From Planctomycetaceae bacterium (lineage in GTDB: Bacteria > Planctomycetota > Planctomycetia > Planctomycetales > Planctomycetaceae): a stretch of DNA of 11,845 bases. Within the stretch, counting starts at the first letter, position 1. The number at the start of each line of letters is the position of its first letter. Position numbers and translations under genes: made by a program. The stretch covers positions 1 through 11,845 of the forward strand of contig JAGQQT010000071.1 in the NCBI GenBank assembly GCA_020426065.1. Reading direction: 5' to 3'. Positions 1-8,535 of this stretch are shown here, piece by piece. The notes under the pieces were generated by a model. It was given only the letters and a program-made list of their open reading frames with translations, had not been told where the DNA came from and did not search any database.

Positions 1-8
1 GTGAATTG

Positions 9-1340
9 ATGCGTGGTTATGGATTGATACTGGCGGTAATCCTCTCGCTCCACATGGGAACGGATAGTTCTCAGGCCCAGACTCGGGAACAGAAGGTCCG
101 ACAGGATCGGGACAAAGTTGTGGCCGAAGGTTTCTGGATTTACAACGATCTACTCAATGGTTTTGCCCAGGGGAAAAAAACAGGAAAGCCAATCCTGGTG
201 GTGCTGCGATGCCTGCCCTGCACCGAATGTGTGAAACTGGATGACGACCTGCTCGATAAAGATCCGGAAGTTCGTCAACTGCTGACCGAATTTGTCCGGG
301 TTCGTGTTGTTTCTACCAACGGACTGGATCTGTCTCTGTTTCAGTTTGATACCGATCAGTCGTTTGCTGTCTTCTTTCTGAATCCCGACGGCACCATCTA
401 CGGACGCTTTGGAACCCGCTCTCATCGGACCGAATGGGAAGAGGATGTCTCGGTCGCCGGACTGGCCCGGGCGATGGAAGGTGCACTGGAACTGCATCGG
501 AATTACGATGCAGTGAAAGCTTCCCTGGCAGGCAAACGGGGCAAACCACTTGAGTTTCTTACCCCGGAGCAATACCCCCTGCATCGCGGCAAATATACCA
601 GCACCATCAACTACCAGGGAGATGTGGTCAAAAGCTGCATCCACTGCCACCAGATTGGCGATGCCCGGCGCGATTATTACTGGGAAACGGGCAAGCCATT
701 ACCCGAGCAGTTGATGTTCCCTTACCCGCATCCGAAAGTGGTTGGTCTGATTCTGGATCCGACTCAACGGGCAAAAGTGCGCGAAGTCACATCTGGCTCC
801 TGGGCTGATCAGGCCGGTTTCCGAGCGGGGGATACCATTCTGACCCTGAGCGGACAACCTCTGCTTTCCATGGCGGATGTCCAATGGGTCTTTGATCAAA
901 CCAATCCTCAAGGTGCCCAGGTGGAGGCGGTGGTGGACCGCAATGGACGTCAACAGAAGTTGACCATTAACCTGCCGGATCACTGGCGACGAGAGGGGGA
1001 TCTGGACTGGCGGGTTTCCTCGTGGAACATGCGTCGCAAATTCTTTGGTGGTATGAAACTGGACGCACTCGCCGCCGCTGACCGGCAGAAAGCTGGAATC
1101 GTGGGGAAAGAATCAGCCATGCTGGTCAAGCATGTGGGCAAATATGCTCCCCACAATTTCGCTCAGCGGTCTGGATTTCAAGAGGGAGACATCATCGTTT
1201 CCTTTGACGGCATGACTGAGTTCGATAATGAAACGGATCTGTTTATCCACGCCTCCGATCATTTTCAGGCTGGCCAGACCATTGATGTCGGACTGATCCG
1301 CAACGGAAAACGCCAGACGAAAAAGCTCACGCTTCCCTGA
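9..1340 (+). CDS. Exported thioredoxin-like protein with CXXCH motif and two PDZ domains
   Basis: Predicted exported protein of 443 aa, probably periplasmic. An N-terminal signal peptide (hydrophobic run about residues 5-16, likely cleavage after SSQA) precedes a thioredoxin-like domain (about 40-165) with a cysteine-rich CLPCTEC segment at 68-74. A CIHCH motif at 210-214 has the form of a c-type haem attachment site. A first PDZ domain follows at about 247-323 (SGSWADQAGFRAGD) and a second at about 365-443 (QRSGFQEGDIIVSFDG). I know this arrangement as a Planctomycetes-type protein of unknown role; redox sensing or envelope quality control is inference. I chose ATG at 9 because it begins the signal peptide cleanly. 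An in-frame TTG lies at 6, and the frame stays open to the window edge, so a longer product cannot be excluded. TGATG at 7-11 could couple it to an upstream gene. Confidence 0.85.
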   Translation: MRGYGLILAVILSLHMGTDSSQAQTREQKVRQDRDKVVAEGFWIYNDLLNGFAQGKKTGKPILVVLRCLPCTECVKLDDDLLDKDPEVRQLLTEFVRVRVVSTNGLDLSLFQFDTDQSFAVFFLNPDGTIYGRFGTRSHRTEWEEDVSVAGLARAMEGALELHRNYDAVKASLAGKRGKPLEFLTPEQYPLHRGKYTSTINYQGDVVKSCIHCHQIGDARRDYYWETGKPLPEQLMFPYPHPKVVGLILDPTQRAKVREVTSGSWADQAGFRAGDTILTLSGQPLLSMADVQWVFDQTNPQGAQVEAVVDRNGRQQKLTINLPDHWRREGDLDWRVSSWNMRRKFFGGMKLDALAAADRQKAGIVGKESAMLVKHVGKYAPHNFAQRSGFQEGDIIVSFDGMTEFDNETDLFIHASDHFQAGQTIDVGLIRNGKRQTKKLTLP

Positions 1341-1937
1341 TCAGCGGACGCAGGATTCTGTCCTGAGATTGATCCAGCTGATCTCCGGCGGGGAGGTCAG
1401 CCGGGACATCGTGCGTGGGAACTCGGCATCAACCAGACCGGAAGTGGAGAGTGAGTCCCAGGACCATTCTTGTGGACGGGAAACCGACTTGATCAGGACA
1501 TATTTTTGCAGGCCTGCAGCAGCGGCAATCCAGAGTCCAATCGAATCCGTGGTCATCTCCCAATTCTTGGGAAATGGCAGAGAGGTCCGCTGTTGTAGTT
1601 CGTTGACGCAGGCAACCGGATCGAGCACTGGCAGGAAGTTCTGGGAAACCAGGCCAGCGATTTGATTCAGACTGCAACAGAGCCGAGCGTGCGGAATCAA
1701 CTCGACCAGCAGATTTGCGGTCAACTGGAGTGACTTCATCGCCAGTTCGTGACTGCGTACTTCCCCCAGCTGAAAGATACGGTCCCAATCCCGGACCACA
1801 TCTGCAGCCGCTCCTCCCCCCACCAGCAGGATGGGACAAGAGAAACCGGAAACCAAATCGGTCAGTTCTCGCGGCAAGTCTGGGTGATTGAGCAGGCTCC
1901 CCCCGCACTTCAGAAGTGTTCCCTCTGCCGCAGTCAT
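1341..1937 (-). CDS. Amino-acid-kinase-family protein, MfnE-like
   Basis: A 198-aa protein of the aspartate/glutamate/uridylate kinase fold. Visible signatures are the N-terminal 'LLKCGGSLL' nucleotide-binding strand (residues 8-16), a glycine-rich 'LLVGGGAAADVVRDWD' loop (37-52), and later segments 'LAMKSLQLTANLL' and 'WEMTTDSIGLWIAAAAG'. The small size and GGGAAAD pattern resemble the kinase (MfnE type) that phosphorylates 5-(aminomethyl)-3-furanmethanol phosphate for methanofuran-type C1 cofactors, which Planctomycetes use with tetrahydromethanopterin. The general fold is well supported; the exact substrate is inference. It is the last gene of the minus-strand series, 14 bp after purF. I preferred ATG at 1937 because AGAGG lies 6 bases before it. 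A TTG at 1955, overlapping the purF stop, would add six residues. Confidence 0.75.
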   Translation of the reverse strand: MTAAEGTLLKCGGSLLNHPDLPRELTDLVSGFSCPILLVGGGAAADVVRDWDRIFQLGEVRSHELAMKSLQLTANLLVELIPHARLCCSLNQIAGLVSQNFLPVLDPVACVNELQQRTSLPFPKNWEMTTDSIGLWIAAAAGLQKYVLIKSVSRPQEWSWDSLSTSGLVDAEFPRTMSRLTSPPEISWINLRTESCVR

Positions 1938-1951
1938 CTCACACCTCTGAA

Positions 1952-3550
1952 TCAACTGCGGGTGGAGATAACGGTCTGGACGTCAAAGGTGCGACTGTTC
2001 TGAGTCAGTTCCGGATTGCGGTTGTACTCCAGAGCCAGCTGATACATCTCTACCCCTTCAGCGGTTGGATACTCAGCATTGACGCAGGCCCGACAGAGCG
2101 ATTTTTCTGGCAGTCCAATACTCTGATGCAATGTTTCAATCGGCAGATAACGCAGGGAATCTGCTCCCAGGGCATCGGCCATCTCCTGCTCAATTTCCGG
2201 AGTCAGCTCGGTGGAATTCATGAACCGAGGTGCAAAGAGTTCTTTCACATTCGACATATCAATGCCGTAAAAACAGGGAGCGAAGATTGGCGGGCAGGCC
2301 ACGCGTACATGGATTTCCCGGGCCTCACCCCGCTCACGAATCTGGGCAATCAGACCTTTCATCGTGGTGGAACGGACTATGGAGTCTTCAACGAGAATCA
2401 CCTTGCGTCCACGGAGAACTTCTGGAACAGCTGTAAATTTGGTGCGGACCTTATCAGCCCGGTCCCGCGATTCAATAAATGTGCGGCCGACATACCGATT
2501 CCGCATCAAACCTTCCAGACAGGGAACTCCCAGATGGTGGGCCATGGCGGAAGCGGCCGATTTGGCGGTATCTGGAACTGGCACCACAATGGTGTCCTCG
2601 TCTGGAACCAGTGTCTCCAGATTGGCCAGATGTTTGCCCAGTTCCGTCCGGGACAGATACACCCCGCAATCATCCAGTGTACTGGCGGCATTTGCGAAGT
2701 AGATCCATTCAAAGAAGCAGTGCGCCCGACGGGGTGACTCGGCAAACTGGTGGCGTTCAATGCGCCCGTTCTGAATCAGGATCATTTCTCCCGGCTGGAC
2801 TGTATGGATGTTTTTGGCATCGAAGCCCAGATTCCAGAGAGCAACGCTCTCACTCGCCGCAGCAACCAGTGGTCCTTCCACTGCATAACAGAGCGGGCGG
2901 ATCCCGAGTGGATCACGAGCAAAAAACATGTCCCCCAGGGCATTCAGGAATACAATATTATAGGCCCCATCCAGCCGACGGCTCAGGCGGGTCATCATGC
3001 CAACCAGATCGTCCCGTCCGTTCTGGGAAAACTCCTGTGAGAACAGATGCATGATGATTTCGGTATCGGTTTCACGAGCCAGGTGGAAATCTTCCTGCTT
3101 AACGATTTCCGCCCGCAATTTACCGTAATTGGCCAACTGCCCGTTAAAAGCAAAGCTGAACCACTTGGTTTTCTGCAGATGGGATCGTTCAAATGGCTGG
3201 GCATAGGAGCGGTCATCGGCACCGCAGGTAGCATAACGCACATGCCCGATTGCTGCCCGACCATTCAGATCCGCCATCAGGCGATCTGCTTTTTCCTTAC
3301 GCCCCAACCGAAAGACCTCGGTGACAGTTCCGACATCCTTGTGAGTGCGGATGAGCTGCCTGCGGTTAGGATTGTAGCTGGTCATGCCGGCAGCTAACTG
3401 ACCCCGGTTCTGCATATCGAGCAGAAGGCGGGGAATCAGGCTCCCTACCTCTTCAGGGTTGCCGTGCGGAGCCAGCGGAGAGACACCTTCGCTGATATCC
3501 TGCATGTGATAAATGGCGGCCACGCCACATTCGTGGTGGAGTTCGGACAT
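1952..3550 (-). CDS. purF: Amidophosphoribosyltransferase
   Basis: First committed enzyme of de novo purine synthesis, in the cytoplasm: glutamine plus PRPP gives 5-phosphoribosylamine. At 532 aa it is slightly longer than typical PurF. The N-terminal class-II glutaminase domain has its nucleophile at Cys8 after a short propeptide (MSELHHE), plus 'GHVRYAT' (102-108) and 'FNGQLAN' (135-141). The phosphoribosyltransferase half shows 'NRYVGRTFI' (351-359) and the PRPP loop '[13 protein letters not shown]' (384-396). Cysteines at 278, 426, 486 and 489 match the four [4Fe-4S] ligands of the Bacillus subtilis-type enzyme, in contexts such as APCFYGID and [11 protein letters not shown]. An iron-sulfur, propeptide-processed enzyme is therefore expected. 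The start is ATG; no strong ribosome-binding site precedes it. The kinase gene follows 14 bp downstream, and the beta-propeller gene lies 105 bp upstream on the same strand. Confidence 0.96.
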   Translation of the reverse strand: MSELHHECGVAAIYHMQDISEGVSPLAPHGNPEEVGSLIPRLLLDMQNRGQLAAGMTSYNPNRRQLIRTHKDVGTVTEVFRLGRKEKADRLMADLNGRAAIGHVRYATCGADDRSYAQPFERSHLQKTKWFSFAFNGQLANYGKLRAEIVKQEDFHLARETDTEIIMHLFSQEFSQNGRDDLVGMMTRLSRRLDGAYNIVFLNALGDMFFARDPLGIRPLCYAVEGPLVAAASESVALWNLGFDAKNIHTVQPGEMILIQNGRIERHQFAESPRRAHCFFEWIYFANAASTLDDCGVYLSRTELGKHLANLETLVPDEDTIVVPVPDTAKSAASAMAHHLGVPCLEGLMRNRYVGRTFIESRDRADKVRTKFTAVPEVLRGRKVILVEDSIVRSTTMKGLIAQIRERGEAREIHVRVACPPIFAPCFYGIDMSNVKELFAPRFMNSTELTPEIEQEMADALGADSLRYLPIETLHQSIGLPEKSLCRACVNAEYPTAEGVEMYQLALEYNRNPELTQNSRTFDVQTVISTRS

Positions 3551-3655
3551 CAGGAGGGTTCCGTGCTTTCAGCCTGGCGGGTCGGAGAAGTAATTATGCT
3601 TCCATACTCTGAAGGAAACCTGGCGCTGGAGCATCAACGCAACTCGTGAGATCCA

Positions 3656-4909
3656 TTACTGGCGAAAGCAGTACACATGAGTTGACGTTCTGATGATCAG
3701 GTCATCCTGACGAACAGCGGGACTGGCTTTCAGCTCGCCTTCAACGCGATTGACCTGCACGGTCGGCATCTCGGGCGTCGCTTCCACTACCGTGATTCTC
3801 CCCGACTCTTCGCAAAAGTAAAGTTTCCCCGCCCAGGAAATTGGAGATGCGGAGTAAGCTCCATTCATTCTGCGGCGTCCGAGCACTTCTCCGGTTTCCG
3901 CATCGAGACAGACGGCCAGTCCCTCTTCGTTGATCGAAAAGACCTGATTTCCCACCAGAATCGGGGAAGGGACGGTACTCACACTCCGGCCATATCTCCA
4001 GGAAACGTGGGTCTCACCCACATCACCCGATCCACCGGGAGTCAGAGCGAGGATTTCGGTTTCGTAAAACCCAGTGCACACAAAGACATGTTTCTCATTA
4101 AAAACCGGGACCGGAACATTAGAAAAGCCGGTGTAACGAACATGCCACACTTCTGCTCCGGTAGCTGGATCGTAGGCGTGCACCTGATCCGGTCCCGGAC
4201 TGATCAGCAAATCCTTGCCGTCAACTGTCCAGATTGCCGGAGTTGCAAAGGCCCGATGTGTATCCGGAGCTTCCCGCAGCGGGGCGCTCCGACTCACCTT
4301 CCAGACCTCCTCGCCCGTACTCTGTTTGACCGCAACGACAAACTGCTCATCGGCTCCGTCGTAAGTCAGGATCACATTCTGCCCGTAAGGAACCGGTGAA
4401 CTGCCTGGTCCTCCCTGATGTTTGACGTGATAATCCTCGCGACTCCAAGTAACTTTTCGCTCTTTTCGATCAATCCCTGCGGTTCCATATGTTCCGAAAT
4501 GACAGATCACCTGGGACTCACCAATGACGGGTGTTGGGGAAGCGAAACTGTTATCCGCATGAATTTTTTCCGCTCCCGGAATGCGAAACAGTTCCAGATC
4601 GGTTTCGAGCGTTCCCGTCTGAGCATTCACGCAAATGGCCCGCAGCGAGATTTGTTCGGCAGCTTCATCCTTTACAGCAGTCGTCAGCCAGATTTCGTTT
4701 CCGGAAATGGAGGGAGAAGACCAGCCCACGCCCGGCACTTCTGTTTTCCAGGCCAGATTCTCGGTTTCACCAAACTGTACGGGCAAATTCTGAGCGTTCA
4801 CCTGACCCTGTCCGCGATCTCCGCGAAACTGAGCCCATTCCCCTTCAGCCTGCAACGCAGGGGAAAACGCAAAAATCCCCAGCAGCAGCGACAAGATCCG
4901 TATTGTCAT
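3656..4909 (-). CDS. Exported PQQ-like beta-propeller repeat protein
   Basis: A 417-aa predicted exported protein. The signal peptide (about residues 1-21, cleavage after ALQA) is followed by 'EGEWAQFRGDRGQG', the usual opening of Planctomycetes PQQ-type (pyrrolo-quinoline quinone-like) repeat proteins. Propeller blades recur as motifs such as 'LAWKTEVPGVGWSSPSISG', 'TGEEVWKVS', 'TGAEVWHVRYTG' and 'AETGEVLGRRRMNGAYSASPI'. The fold is the BamB/PQQ_2 eight-blade type, usually a scaffold or a sugar/quinone-binding domain. Nothing in the sequence shows a bound cofactor or a catalytic site, so the function is unknown. It lies 81 bp downstream of the SDR gene and 105 bp upstream of purF on the same strand; whether they share a transcript is not evident. 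The ATG start is supported by the signal peptide. Confidence 0.9.
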   Translation of the reverse strand: MTIRILSLLLGIFAFSPALQAEGEWAQFRGDRGQGQVNAQNLPVQFGETENLAWKTEVPGVGWSSPSISGNEIWLTTAVKDEAAEQISLRAICVNAQTGTLETDLELFRIPGAEKIHADNSFASPTPVIGESQVICHFGTYGTAGIDRKERKVTWSREDYHVKHQGGPGSSPVPYGQNVILTYDGADEQFVVAVKQSTGEEVWKVSRSAPLREAPDTHRAFATPAIWTVDGKDLLISPGPDQVHAYDPATGAEVWHVRYTGFSNVPVPVFNEKHVFVCTGFYETEILALTPGGSGDVGETHVSWRYGRSVSTVPSPILVGNQVFSINEEGLAVCLDAETGEVLGRRRMNGAYSASPISWAGKLYFCEESGRITVVEATPEMPTVQVNRVEGELKASPAVRQDDLIIRTSTHVYCFRQ

Positions 4910-4990
4910 TTCCAGCTCTTTCCGGAACAGGACAGTGAACGAGGCAGGTTCATCTGTCAGATGAGAAAGTTAACGAAACTCACATGACGG

Positions 4991-5716
4991 TTAAACAAAT
5001 GACTGATACAACGGAATGATGGTCAATTCCGGAATGCGGGCACGAGGTGGTAACTCGATCACCATCTTGACGGCGGCGGCCACATCTTCCGGCAGCAGCA
5101 TCCGAGCCCGGTGTTCTTCCGTCACGGCAGTTGGCCGCTGCTTCAGAATCGGGGTGTCCACTTCACCCGGATAGATGTTGGTTACCCGGATGCCATTTGC
5201 TTTTTCTTCGTCTCCAGCGGAAATTCCCAGCCCGGTAGCGGCAAACTTGGAAGCGTTGTAACCAACTCCTCCCAGGGCAGCGGCTCGAACTCCGGCCACG
5301 GAAGAGATGTTGATGATCGTTCCCGATTTCCGCTCCCGCATGGCTGGCAGAGCCGCCCGCATACAGTTGAACACGCCGGTCGCATTGATGTCCATCATCC
5401 GATCCCAGTCGGCTGGCTCCAGATTATGCATCATCCGCTGGGGTACATTAATCCCGGCCGCGTTGACCAGCACATCAATCCTTCCCAGTTTTTCCACTGC
5501 CTGAACAAACAGCTGGGCGACACTTTCCCGATTGGCCACATCTGCAGAGATCGGAATAAGCCGGTCTGGATGAGAGGCGGCCACGTCTTTCAGTTTCTCC
5601 AGGTCCCGCCCGGCGATCACAACCGTCGCGCCCGCTGCTGCCAGAGAACGGGCAATCCCAGCTCCAATTCCGGAACCCCCGCCGGTAATCACTATTTTCT
5701 GATCCGCTAATCCCAT
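4991..5716 (-). CDS. Short-chain dehydrogenase/reductase (SDR), probably NADP(H)-dependent
   Basis: Classical SDR of 241 aa, the normal family length. The Rossmann nucleotide-binding motif is 'TGGGSGIG' (11-18). 'NAAG' is at 85-88, the structural Asn is at 111, the catalytic Ser is in 'NISS' (136-139), and the active-site 'YNASK' gives Tyr153 and Lys157. The 'AGRD' after the second strand places Arg37 where NADP(H)-preferring members often carry a basic residue, so NADPH use is likely but inferred. The substrate is unknown: the family includes 3-oxoacyl reductases, sugar and alcohol dehydrogenases, and serine/3-hydroxy acid dehydrogenases. The 'YPGEVDTPI' segment after the active site is typical. 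It is flanked by lpxB 176 bp upstream (or further if lpxB starts earlier) and by the beta-propeller gene downstream, all on the same strand. Confidence 0.93.
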   Translation of the reverse strand: MGLADQKIVITGGGSGIGAGIARSLAAAGATVVIAGRDLEKLKDVAASHPDRLIPISADVANRESVAQLFVQAVEKLGRIDVLVNAAGINVPQRMMHNLEPADWDRMMDINATGVFNCMRAALPAMRERKSGTIINISSVAGVRAAALGGVGYNASKFAATGLGISAGDEEKANGIRVTNIYPGEVDTPILKQRPTAVTEEHRARMLLPEDVAAAVKMVIELPPRARIPELTIIPLYQSFV

Positions 5717-5892
5717 TCCCGTATCCTCAGCCAGTTAAGTCAGACCATTTCACTGGTTCTTGTGGTTGATGCCGTGTGCATGCCAACAGGAGCAAAGCTC
5801 ACACTGTCAGAGGGCAGTCTAACCGGAAAGCGGGCCGACTGCGAACGACTGCCGCATCGTGATACAAGAAGTTCTCGGGAGGAGAAAGCGTG

Positions 5893-7059
5893 TCAGGCAG
5901 CCCGTGAGAGTGGCTGCTGCTGATCGAGCCGGGAGAGAATCGCCTCAGCCGTTTTTTCCGAGGCCACAGATTCCCGATAATGATCAGCCAGTTGCTGCAA
6001 AGCCATAGATTGCTCAGCCAGAATTTGCGGATGGCTCAACCAGTTGTTCAGGATGCCAGAGGCTTTCTGGACAACTTCCCGATCATTTCCCATGAAGGGA
6101 AACTCGGGCATCATCTCCCGATCCGCCATCAGGTTGGGCAAGGTCATGTAGCGACATTTAATAAGCCGTTTCGCGAGCGAACCCATCACAAATCCAGCTT
6201 TGTACAGCACCACACCTGGTGTCTGACGAGCAAGCAGTTCCAGGGAAACAGATCCGGAAACCATCAGGCAGCAATCGACCGCTGCAATGATTTCCGATGT
6301 CTTGCCCACATGGAATTCGAGCGGGATGGAAGGATCAAATTCTCGGGCCAGCCGCTCACATTCCTCGCGCTGATGCGGCTTGTAATTCGCCACCAGAAAT
6401 TCCAGCTCAGGATGCTGCTGCCTGAGTTGCTGACAGATTTTCAACATGGTGGGCCAGTTCAGGCTGACTTCCATACTGCGGGAACCGGGCAGCAGACCAA
6501 TCACCTGACGCCGATTGTTTCGCAGTTCCTGAATCTGTTCCCGTGAAATTGGATTGTGTTTCACTTCTTCAAAAAAGGGATGGCCCACAAATTCTGCCTC
6601 AACACCCTGTTCACGATACCAGTCCGCTTCGAAATCGAGCCCGGACAGCACGTGATCGACGTATTTGTGCATTCGTTTGACCCGCCACGCTCCCCACGCC
6701 CACAACTGGGGCGGCAGGTAGTAGTAAACCGGAATCCCGGCCTCGCGGGCGTAACGGGCAATCCACCAGTTGAAACCGGGAAAATCGACCAGCACAACCG
6801 CATCGGGACGATGTTCGTGAAAATAGCGACGGGCCTGCTGACCCAGATTCCAGAATTTGCGGATCAGGGGGAGCACTTTCATGATCCCCATCACGGCCAT
6901 GGTTGTGAGCGGAAAGTGCAGATCGCAACCCGCTTCCCGCATTTCCTCACCACCAAAACCGACGCAGCGACAGTGGGGATTCTTGCGTTGCAGAGCCCGA
7001 ATCAGTTCGGCTGCATGTTCATCCCCGCTCGGTTCCCCTACTGAAAAGAAAATTTCCAC
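5893..7059 (-). CDS. lpxB: Lipid-A-disaccharide synthase
   Basis: Glycosyltransferase (GT19) at the inner face of the cytoplasmic membrane. It joins UDP-2,3-diacylglucosamine and lipid X to form the lipid A disaccharide. Signatures, numbered from my start, are 'FFSVGEPSGDEHAAEL' (4-19), 'VLVDFPGFN' (89-97), 'YYLPPQLWAWG' (113-123), 'VGHPF' (158-162), 'LLPGSR' (189-194) and 'MVSGSVSLELL' (266-276). The frame is open to a GTG at 7140, but the 27 extra residues are unlike the family. I chose GTG at 7059 because it gives the usual 'M-x-I-F-F-S-V-G-E' opening, has AAGGA seven to eight bases before it, and yields 388 aa, the normal length. The gene indicates a lipid A-bearing outer membrane. It diverges from the rhomboid gene. 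Confidence 0.93.
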   Translation of the reverse strand: MEIFFSVGEPSGDEHAAELIRALQRKNPHCRCVGFGGEEMREAGCDLHFPLTTMAVMGIMKVLPLIRKFWNLGQQARRYFHEHRPDAVVLVDFPGFNWWIARYAREAGIPVYYYLPPQLWAWGAWRVKRMHKYVDHVLSGLDFEADWYREQGVEAEFVGHPFFEEVKHNPISREQIQELRNNRRQVIGLLPGSRSMEVSLNWPTMLKICQQLRQQHPELEFLVANYKPHQREECERLAREFDPSIPLEFHVGKTSEIIAAVDCCLMVSGSVSLELLARQTPGVVLYKAGFVMGSLAKRLIKCRYMTLPNLMADREMMPEFPFMGNDREVVQKASGILNNWLSHPQILAEQSMALQQLADHYRESVASEKTAEAILSRLDQQQPLSRAA

Positions 7060-7310
7060 CGCTGCATCCTTTCCGGTGTCGCAGGAACGACATCCCTGAT
7101 TCCTGATCCTCTCAGGGGATGATGTGGGATTTCCGATCACCGGTCAAGATCCACTTCCCGCTCACCTGTTCAGTGATCAGGATCGCTGAGAATTCGTCTC
7201 GGCACAACAGACTGGATGAGATAGAATAGGTAAGCAAACGAGAACTGATCTCAGCCACAATTGACACAAAACGTTCTTTCAGCAGTCGAACAGAAATCAA
7301 GAGAACTCAT

Positions 7311-8174
7311 ATGGGAATTCATGACCGGGAATATCTGCGAGATGATGCCCCCGGCTTTGGGTCGCTGAATCCGAGTGCTGCCCCCTGGGGAGTTTGTCAG
7401 AAACTGATCGCGATCACGATTGTGGTGTTCATTGCCCAGTTGATGGTTCCGATCATTGAGCCCTGGCTGATCCTCAGCCCCCAGTTACTGATGCAGGGGC
7501 ATGTCTGGTCGCTGCTGACTTATGCCTTTCTGCATAATCCGCTCGATATTCTGCATCTGCTGTTCAACATGATGATGCTCTATTTTTTCGGGCGGCAGCT
7601 GGAATCCATGTATGGTGGCCGGGAATTCGCTACCTTTTATTGTGCATCTGCCATCTTCGCCGGTTTGTGTTACCTGGCCTGGGGTCAGTTCATTAACTCC
7701 CCCGCTCCCATCATGGGTGCTTCCGGGGCGACCATGGCTGTGGTCCTGCTGTTTGCCCTCCACTTTCCCCGCCAGCAGGTCCTGATGTTTGGTGTGTTTC
7801 CCATCGAAATGCGCTGGCTGGCAACGCTGATCATCCTGTTTGACATGTTGCCCGTCCTCAATCAGTTGAGCGGCGGAGTTGATAACAGCCACATCGCTCA
7901 CATGGCCCACCTGGGTGGAGTCCTGTTCGCATTTCTGTATTACAAAACGGGAATCCGATTGAGCCGGTGGACAAGCTTCGGGAATTCGGGCGTGGGCTCC
8001 ATGTTTCAGAGCCGCCCCAAGCTGAAAATCTTCCGGGAAGAAACGCCCGAGGACCTGGATCAGAAAGTCGACCAGATCCTTGCCAAAGTCAGCCAGCACG
8101 GCGAAGCCAGCCTGACCCGCCAGGAACGCCAGATCCTCACCCGAGCCAGCGAGAAATACAAAAATCGCCGCTGA
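7311..8174 (+). CDS. Rhomboid-family intramembrane serine protease
   Basis: A 287-aa integral membrane protease of the rhomboid family (Pfam Rhomboid). About six hydrophobic helices span roughly residues 29-215. The catalytic serine is Ser138 in 'MGASGAT' and the catalytic histidine is His200 in 'HMAHLGG'. 'HLLFNMM' (82-88) supplies His82 and Asn86, which match the oxyanion-hole pair of E. coli GlpG (His150 and Asn154). All active-site residues are present, so it should be active. After the membrane core comes a charged cytoplasmic tail (about 216-287) with a helical 'VDQILAKVSQHGEASLTRQERQIL' type segment, a C-terminal extension seen in several Planctomycetes and Bacteroidetes rhomboids. The natural substrate is unknown. 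The start is ATG with AAGAGA about 7 bases upstream. The repeat-rich accessory region begins about 55 bp after its stop. Confidence 0.95.
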   Translation: MGIHDREYLRDDAPGFGSLNPSAAPWGVCQKLIAITIVVFIAQLMVPIIEPWLILSPQLLMQGHVWSLLTYAFLHNPLDILHLLFNMMMLYFFGRQLESMYGGREFATFYCASAIFAGLCYLAWGQFINSPAPIMGASGATMAVVLLFALHFPRQQVLMFGVFPIEMRWLATLIILFDMLPVLNQLSGGVDNSHIAHMAHLGGVLFAFLYYKTGIRLSRWTSFGNSGVGSMFQSRPKLKIFREETPEDLDQKVDQILAKVSQHGEASLTRQERQILTRASEKYKNRR

Positions 8175-8229
8175 ATTGGACGTGAGAGAGGAGGGCGATT
8201 CATTCGTGAGCTGGCATGCCAACAAATGC

Positions 8230-8262
8230 GTGGCAGGGTGGGAGCGCAGCGGATGGCGCTGA
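8230..8262 (+). repeat. REP-like hairpin repeat, copy 1 (forward, degenerate)
   Basis: Copy of the window's hairpin repeat: GTGGCAGGGT, then GGAGCGCAGCGGATGG, then CTGA. It has lost one base in the left stem (GGGTG in place of GGGTCA) and has GGCGCTGA in place of GGCCCTGA, so its stem is weakened. It ends 7 bp before the RAYT relic. Confidence 0.8.
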
Positions 8263-8269
8263 CATGCAT

Positions 8270-8401
8270 GATTGTGCAACAGTTGGCGGGTACAATCGGA
8301 GCAGCGAACTGGTAAGCATGTTGCTCGATATAATTGGCTATGCCTACGATAATATTTGACGCAACGGATTCATTCAACAAGCGTTTGGGATGGAAATGAT
8401 T
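8270..8401 (+). pseudogene. Decayed 3' fragment of a RAYT (Y1/HUH) transposase
   Basis: Translating from 8285 gives GGYNRSSELVSMLLDIIG, then YAYDNI, a stop, then RNGFIQQAFGMEMIQ. This follows the C-terminal region of the RAYT at 11354 almost codon by codon: GGYDRNIEQGSTLLEMID, YVHENP-C-RKGFVQRASDWKW. The tyrosine that aligns with the proposed catalytic Tyr144 is still present (codon 8339-8341). The TGA at 8357-8359 falls exactly where the intact protein has a TGC cysteine codon. The HUH-bearing N-terminal two-thirds is missing, and a REP copy takes its place just upstream. DNA similarity to 11719-11844 is easy to see by eye. The fragment is non-functional. Confidence 0.85.
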
Positions 8402-8498
8402 CAGTGCGAGTTGGCATGTGAACCTCACAAGGGCCTCAACCATCTCTGCCTCAGTCTCACCATAATTGCTGGGAGAAATGAGTATCAATCTGCTCCAA

Positions 8499-8535
8499 TC
8501 AGGGCCATCCGCTGTGCTCCTGACCCTGTCACCCG
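8499..8535 (-). repeat. REP-like hairpin repeat, copy 2 (inverted)
   Basis: Read on the minus strand it gives GGGTGACAGGGTCAGG, AGCACAGCGGATGG, CCCTGA, followed by TTGGAGCAG outside. The stem arms CAGGGTCA and TGGCCCTG (8 bp, one G-T pair) are intact. The outside flank TTGGAGCAG is shared with copy 4, so the repeated unit of these two copies is longer than the core. Confidence 0.9.

Noticed and set aside
1916..2737. 273-codon open frame on the plus strand
   Set aside because: Lies wholly antisense to purF and the kinase gene, whose conserved motifs are clear. The peptide is rich in Gln, His and Asn and resembles no family.
7060..7140. N-terminal extension of lpxB from GTG 7140
   Set aside because: The 27 residues have no family counterpart, while GTG 7059 has a good ribosome-binding site and the standard LpxB opening.
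7261..7310. TTGACA as a -35 box for the rhomboid gene
   Set aside because: No acceptable -10 hexamer lies 16-18 bases downstream. A single hexamer is not enough to call a promoter.
7485..8279. 264-codon open frame on the minus strand
   Set aside because: Antisense to the rhomboid gene, which has all its catalytic residues. The translation is low in hydrophobic order and looks like a mirror frame.
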